A DNA stretch of 64,000 nucleotides from Luminiphilus sp. (GTDB lineage Bacteria; Pseudomonadota; Gammaproteobacteria; Pseudomonadales; Halieaceae), in NCBI GenBank assembly GCA_012270045.1, contig JAAXJC010000165.1:1-64000 (forward strand). Direction: 5' to 3'. This document shows, one piece after another, positions 59,878-64,000 of the stretch (position 1 is its first letter; every line of letters begins with the position of its first letter). Both the position numbers and the translations under genes were made by a program. The notes beneath the pieces are model-generated. The model saw only the letters and a list, made by a program, of their open reading frames with translations. It ran no database searches and was not told where the DNA came from.

Positions 59878-60204
59878 ATGAGCCAAAGCATCGTCCACGT
59901 TACTGAAGCCACATTCGAAACGGAGGTGCTGTCCGCCGAACTACCCGTCCTGGTGGACTTTTGGGCCGAATGGTGCGGCCCCTGCAAAATGATCGCTCCG
60001 ATCCTCGACGAGATAGCAACTGAGTATGACGGTCGCCTTAAGATCTGCAAGGTCGATGTCGACGCCAACCCCGGGATGCCGGAGAAATTGTCCATCCGCG
60101 GCATCACGCCGCTGATCGGGTGCCAAGACGGCAACGCTGGTGCACCCAAAGAACGGGCGATCAGCAAAACCCAGCTGGGTGCCTTTGTCGACGAGTGTCT
60201 GTAG
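59878..60204 (+). CDS. trxA: Thioredoxin TrxA with atypical cis-Pro/substrate-binding region; start at MSQSIVHVTEATFE
   Basis: PVLVDFWAEWCGPCKMIAPILDEIATEYDGRLKICKVDVDANPGMPEKLSIRGI; next to rho as in Pseudomonas and relatives. Confidence 0.92.
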   Translation: MSQSIVHVTEATFETEVLSAELPVLVDFWAEWCGPCKMIAPILDEIATEYDGRLKICKVDVDANPGMPEKLSIRGITPLIGCQDGNAGAPKERAISKTQLGAFVDECL

Positions 60205-60479
60205 ACTCGCACCGAATCGTAACCTGCGGCCGTTAACCTGGCCGCAAATGCAGAAAAAAGTTGGCATGTGGGGTCTGGACGCCCCACGTCCCCGGTGCTA
60301 ACTTTAGATTTCTGGTGAAGCAACCCAGTTTCACCAAACCCCTTTCCAACCCTTTTACGACGCCCTCGCGAGAGCTATCGTCCGAGACCGTCTGAAAAGC
60401 TTTGGACAGGAAACAACTGTTCCTGCCCGTGGATTCCCCCAGGCAGTTCCCCTTTCCCCCAACACCCCGGATATGAATC

Positions 60480-62063
60480 GTGGATGAAAACAACAGCTCA
60501 GTGAGCACTGAAACAGAGGCAGCAACTGTCTCCGAAGGCCCCGCCACCACAGAGGCCGAGGCGGCCAGCAAGGAAACTTCTGACAGCGACGCCGGCAGCA
60601 CCCGAACCCTGAAACTCAATCGCGCGGAGGCCGCAGACGACAGTGGCGACCAACCCGCTGAGGAAGCTGCCAGCGGCAAAGGCAGCAATGACGGCGGTGA
60701 CGGCGCCGGTGAGAAAGAGAATGGCAACGGCGGCCGCAGGGGCCGCAACCGGCGCCAGCGGCGGCGTGACCCGAACACGCCCAGTGCCAATCCCCTCAGC
60801 CTGACCGAACTGAAAAACAAGCCCACCCAAGACCTGATCGACATGGCCCAGGAGATGGGGCTGGAAAACATGGCCCGGTCACGTAAGCAGGACATTATTT
60901 TTGCCCTGCTCAAGCGCCACGCCAAAAGCGGTGAGGACATCTGGGGCGACGGCGTGTTGGAAATTCTGCAGGACGGCTTTGGCTTCCTGCGCTCGGCGGA
61001 CTCCTCCTACCTGGCAGGACCCGACGACATTTACGTCAGCCCCAGCCAGATCCGAAGATTTAACCTGCGCACCGGCGACACAATCACGGGCATGATCCGC
61101 CCACCCAAGGACTCCGAACGCTACTTTGCACTGCTGAAGGTCAAGGACGTCAACTTTGAAGTTCCCGAGAGCGCAAAAAGCAAGATCCTGTTCGAAAATC
61201 TGACGCCTCTGTTTCCCAATGAGCGCCTTTCCCTGGAGAAGGGCAACGGCTCAACCGAAGATCTCACCGGCAGGATCATTGACCTGGTAGCGCCCATCGG
61301 TAAGGGTCAGCGCGGCCTGTTGGTGGCGCCGCCGAAAGCGGGCAAGACCATCATGATGCAGAACGTTGCCCAGGCCATCATTTCCAACAACCCTGAGTGT
61401 TACGTCATCGTACTGCTGATCGACGAACGTCCAGAGGAAGTGACGGAGATGCAACGTTCAGTGGGCGCCCGGGGCGCCGAGGTCGTTGCCTCCACCTTTG
61501 ACGAACCCCCCTCCCGCCATGTGCAGGTTGCCGATATGGTGATCGAAAAAGCCAAGCGGTTGGTGGAGCACAAACGTGACGTGGTCATTCTGCTGGATTC
61601 GATTACCCGTTTGGCCCGGGCTTTCAATACCGTGGTCCCCAGTTCGGGCAAGGTATTGACCGGGGGCGTTGACGCCCATGCCCTGGAGCGTCCCAAGCGC
61701 TTCTTTGGTGCCGCGCGGAATATCGAAGAAGGCGGTAGCCTGTCGATAATTGCCACGGCGCTGATCGACACCGGTTCCAAAATGGATGAAGTCATCTACG
61801 AGGAATTCAAGGGCACCGGTAACCTGGAGTTACATCTAGATCGCAAGATTGCTGAAAAACGGGTCTACCCGGCCATCAACATCCGCCGCTCGGGAACCCG
61901 CAGGGAGGAGTTACTCACCGGCGACGAGGAACTGCAACGCATGTGGATTTTGCGCAAGCTGCTGCACGGCATGGAAGACCTGCCCGCGGTGGAGTTTCTG
62001 CTGGACAAACTCAAGGACACCAAGTCAAACGACGAGTTCTTCAAGTCCATGAAGCGCAAATAG
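60480..62063 (+). CDS. rho: Transcription termination factor Rho with about 100-aa disordered N-terminal extension; GTG start
   Basis: [100 protein letters not shown] Walker A. Confidence 0.97.
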   Translation: MDENNSSVSTETEAATVSEGPATTEAEAASKETSDSDAGSTRTLKLNRAEAADDSGDQPAEEAASGKGSNDGGDGAGEKENGNGGRRGRNRRQRRRDPNTPSANPLSLTELKNKPTQDLIDMAQEMGLENMARSRKQDIIFALLKRHAKSGEDIWGDGVLEILQDGFGFLRSADSSYLAGPDDIYVSPSQIRRFNLRTGDTITGMIRPPKDSERYFALLKVKDVNFEVPESAKSKILFENLTPLFPNERLSLEKGNGSTEDLTGRIIDLVAPIGKGQRGLLVAPPKAGKTIMMQNVAQAIISNNPECYVIVLLIDERPEEVTEMQRSVGARGAEVVASTFDEPPSRHVQVADMVIEKAKRLVEHKRDVVILLDSITRLARAFNTVVPSSGKVLTGGVDAHALERPKRFFGAARNIEEGGSLSIIATALIDTGSKMDEVIYEEFKGTGNLELHLDRKIAEKRVYPAINIRRSGTRREELLTGDEELQRMWILRKLLHGMEDLPAVEFLLDKLKDTKSNDEFFKSMKRK

Positions 62064-62111
62064 GGTCACACGGACCACAGCGTCTTTCAGCTATACAGTC
62101 GAGGGCAGCCC

Positions 62112-63611
62112 ATGGCGGCGCGCTTCACAGATCTTCGGGATTTCATCAGCACCCTGGAAGCTGACGGGCAACTGGTGCGCATCACCGCAGAAGTCGACCC
62201 GAACCTGGAGATGACAGAAATAGCGGACCGCACCCTGCGCGGCGGCGGTCCGGCACTGCTGTTTGAAAACCCCAAGGGCTACGACATGCCGGTGCTCGCC
62301 AATTTGTTCGGTACCGAAGAGCGGGTCGCCCGGGGTATGGGTGCGGACTCAACCGAAGCGCTACGTGAGATCGGCGAACTGCTGGCCTACCTGCGACAGC
62401 CGGATCCCCCCAAGGGCATGCGGGACCTGATCGACAAGGCACCCCTGCTCAAGCAGGTGCTGAACATGGGCCCCAAAACCATCAAACGGCCACCCTGCCA
62501 GGAGATTGTGCTGGAGGGCGACGCGGTGGACCTGACTACCATCCCGGTGCAAACCTGCTGGCCCGGAGACGTGGGGCCACTGGTGACCTGGCCATTAGTG
62601 ATTACCCGGGGGCCGGAAAAGCCCCGCATGAATCTGGGCATCTACCGCATGCAGCAGTTGGGGCCGCGCAAATTGATTATGCGCTGGCTGTCCCACCGGG
62701 GCGGTGCCCTGGATTTCAGGGACTGGACCCTGAAACACCCTGGAGAACCCTATCCGGTGGCGATCGCCCTGGGTGCGGATCCGGCGACCACACTGGGCGC
62801 TGTGACTCCAGTGCCCGATACCCTGTCCGAGTACGCCTTTGCGGGACTGCTGCGTGGCAGCAAAACCGAGCTCGCCCAGTGTCTGACCGAGCGCTGTAAG
62901 GCCAATGACCTCAGGGTTCCGGCCCATGCCGAAATCATACTGGAGGGCTACATCGACCCCACCGAAGAGGCTGACGAGGGCCCCTACGGTGACCACACAG
63001 GTTATTACAACGAGGTGGAGCGCTTTCCCGTGTTCACGGTTGAAACCATGACAACCCGGCGCGATCCGATCTACCACAGCACCTACACCGGACGTCCCCC
63101 CGATGAGCCCGCCGTGCTCGGGGTCGCTCTCAATGAGGTCTTTGTACCCCTGTTAAAAAAACAGTTTCCCGAGATCGTCGACTTTTACCTGCCCCCCGAG
63201 GGCTGTTCCTACCGCATGGCCGTGGTCACCATGCGCAAGGAATATCCAGGGCACGCGAAGCGGGTTATGTTGGGTATCTGGTCATTTTTGCGGCAATTCA
63301 TGTACACCAAATTCATCATTGTTACTGATGATGACGTCAATGCCCGCTCGTGGGAGGACGTGGTTTGGGCGATGACCACGCGCATGGACCCGCGCAGGGA
63401 CTGCGTTTTTGTCGACAACACCCCGATCGACTATCTGGACTTCGCCTCCCCTGTTCCGGGGCTGGGTTCGAAAGTGGGAATGGATGCCACCAACAAATGG
63501 CCCGGAGAGACAGATCGGGAGTGGGGCAAAGCCATCGCCATGGACGACGCTGTGAAAGCTCGTATTGATGCCCTCTGGGACACCCTCAATATCAAGCTGC
63601 CCGGTCGTTGA
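62112..63611 (+). CDS. ubiD: 4-hydroxy-3-polyprenylbenzoate decarboxylase UbiD
   Basis: [40 protein letters not shown]...[28 protein letters not shown]. Confidence 0.97.
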   Translation: MAARFTDLRDFISTLEADGQLVRITAEVDPNLEMTEIADRTLRGGGPALLFENPKGYDMPVLANLFGTEERVARGMGADSTEALREIGELLAYLRQPDPPKGMRDLIDKAPLLKQVLNMGPKTIKRPPCQEIVLEGDAVDLTTIPVQTCWPGDVGPLVTWPLVITRGPEKPRMNLGIYRMQQLGPRKLIMRWLSHRGGALDFRDWTLKHPGEPYPVAIALGADPATTLGAVTPVPDTLSEYAFAGLLRGSKTELAQCLTERCKANDLRVPAHAEIILEGYIDPTEEADEGPYGDHTGYYNEVERFPVFTVETMTTRRDPIYHSTYTGRPPDEPAVLGVALNEVFVPLLKKQFPEIVDFYLPPEGCSYRMAVVTMRKEYPGHAKRVMLGIWSFLRQFMYTKFIIVTDDDVNARSWEDVVWAMTTRMDPRRDCVFVDNTPIDYLDFASPVPGLGSKVGMDATNKWPGETDREWGKAIAMDDAVKARIDALWDTLNIKLPGR

Positions 63612-63628
63612 CCCGGGATCTGACCCCG

Positions 63629-64000
63629 CTACTCCTCGGACAGGCTATTCGGCAGCGGCAGCTCAGGTAGCGGGCCTACGCTGAGAGCGGCGGCTTCCGC
63701 CCTCAGTTCAGCCGCCCTGGCCTGTTCGCCCCTGGCGTCGATGAAGCGCGCCAGTTCACAGCAGATCTCGGCACTGGCATCCCGCTCGTAAGCCGTTTCC
63801 AGCCACTGCTGGGCAGCATCCCACTCCTTTGCATACAGGGCCACTCTCGCAGCCGCCAGCAGCAGTAACGGGTCCTGGCCATGGGTATCCAGCCATTTTT
63901 TCATGGTTTTTAGCAACTTACGCGGGTTGGTCGGTGGCGAGCGCCCAAGGAAATCGAGTAACTCAACCTGCCATTGCTTGGCCAGCCAGGCAACCAGGTG
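63629..64000 (-). CDS. hemY: HemY-like TPR protein, C-terminal part (5' end beyond window)
   Basis: Open frame to the window edge: HLVAWLAKQWQVELLDFLGRSPPTNPRKLLKTMKKWLDTHGQDPLLLLAAARVALYAKEWDAAQQWLETAYERDASAEICCELARFIDARG. Confidence 0.8.
   Translation of the reverse strand, partial: HLVAWLAKQWQVELLDFLGRSPPTNPRKLLKTMKKWLDTHGQDPLLLLAAARVALYAKEWDAAQQWLETAYERDASAEICCELARFIDARGEQARAAELRAEAAALSVGPLPELPLPNSLSEE

Noticed and set aside
1-64000. CRISPR arrays, prophage, IS elements, defence islands
   Set aside because: No spaced direct repeats, transposases, integrases or phage structural genes seen; gene order is core-genome throughout.
1-64000. tRNA/rRNA genes
   Set aside because: None of the intergenic gaps showed a T-loop GGTTCGAATCC-like motif with cloverleaf pairing by eye; tRNAscan-SE would be decisive.

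Overview
This 64 kb window reads as a gene-dense, moderately GC-rich chromosomal segment from a gammaproteobacterium. Gene order resembles Pseudomonas and marine Halieaceae/Cellvibrionales-type genomes; this taxonomic reading is inference from protein motifs and synteny only. Nearly all of it is conserved core genome: tolA(partial)-tolR-tolQ-ybgC-ruvB-ruvA-ruvC-aspS-fmdB on the minus strand; HU-like; proS; LuxR-type regulator and glutamine synthetase-like enzyme; prfC; lipB-ybeD-dacA-rlpA-mltB-rodA-mrdA-rlmH-rsfS-nadD-proA; bfd-bfr; argD-argF; nrdA-nrdB; dinG; rpsT; hslO; pckA; an RND efflux pair; a phasin-like protein with a TetR regulator; moaA; a MoxR/CoxE-like pair; pilU; gshA; trxA-rho-ubiD; and the 3' part of hemY. 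I found no rRNA, tRNA, CRISPR array, prophage or IS element. No obvious new multi-gene defence or biosynthetic system is present. The most unusual signals are: (1) a thioredoxin with an intact WCGPC motif whose cis-Pro/substrate-binding loop is rewritten in frame; (2) a Rho factor with a long disordered basic/acidic N-terminal extension; (3) an apparent 3-residue insertion in the Rho Q-loop; (4) histone-H1-like Lys/Ala tails on both an HU-like and a phasin-like protein; (5) a compact nrdAB control region with a DnaA-box-like pair and two NrdR-box-like sites 32 bp apart; (6) Fur-box-like palindromes flanking bfd; (7) a TTG start on rpsT; (8) several perfect hairpins in intergenic regions.
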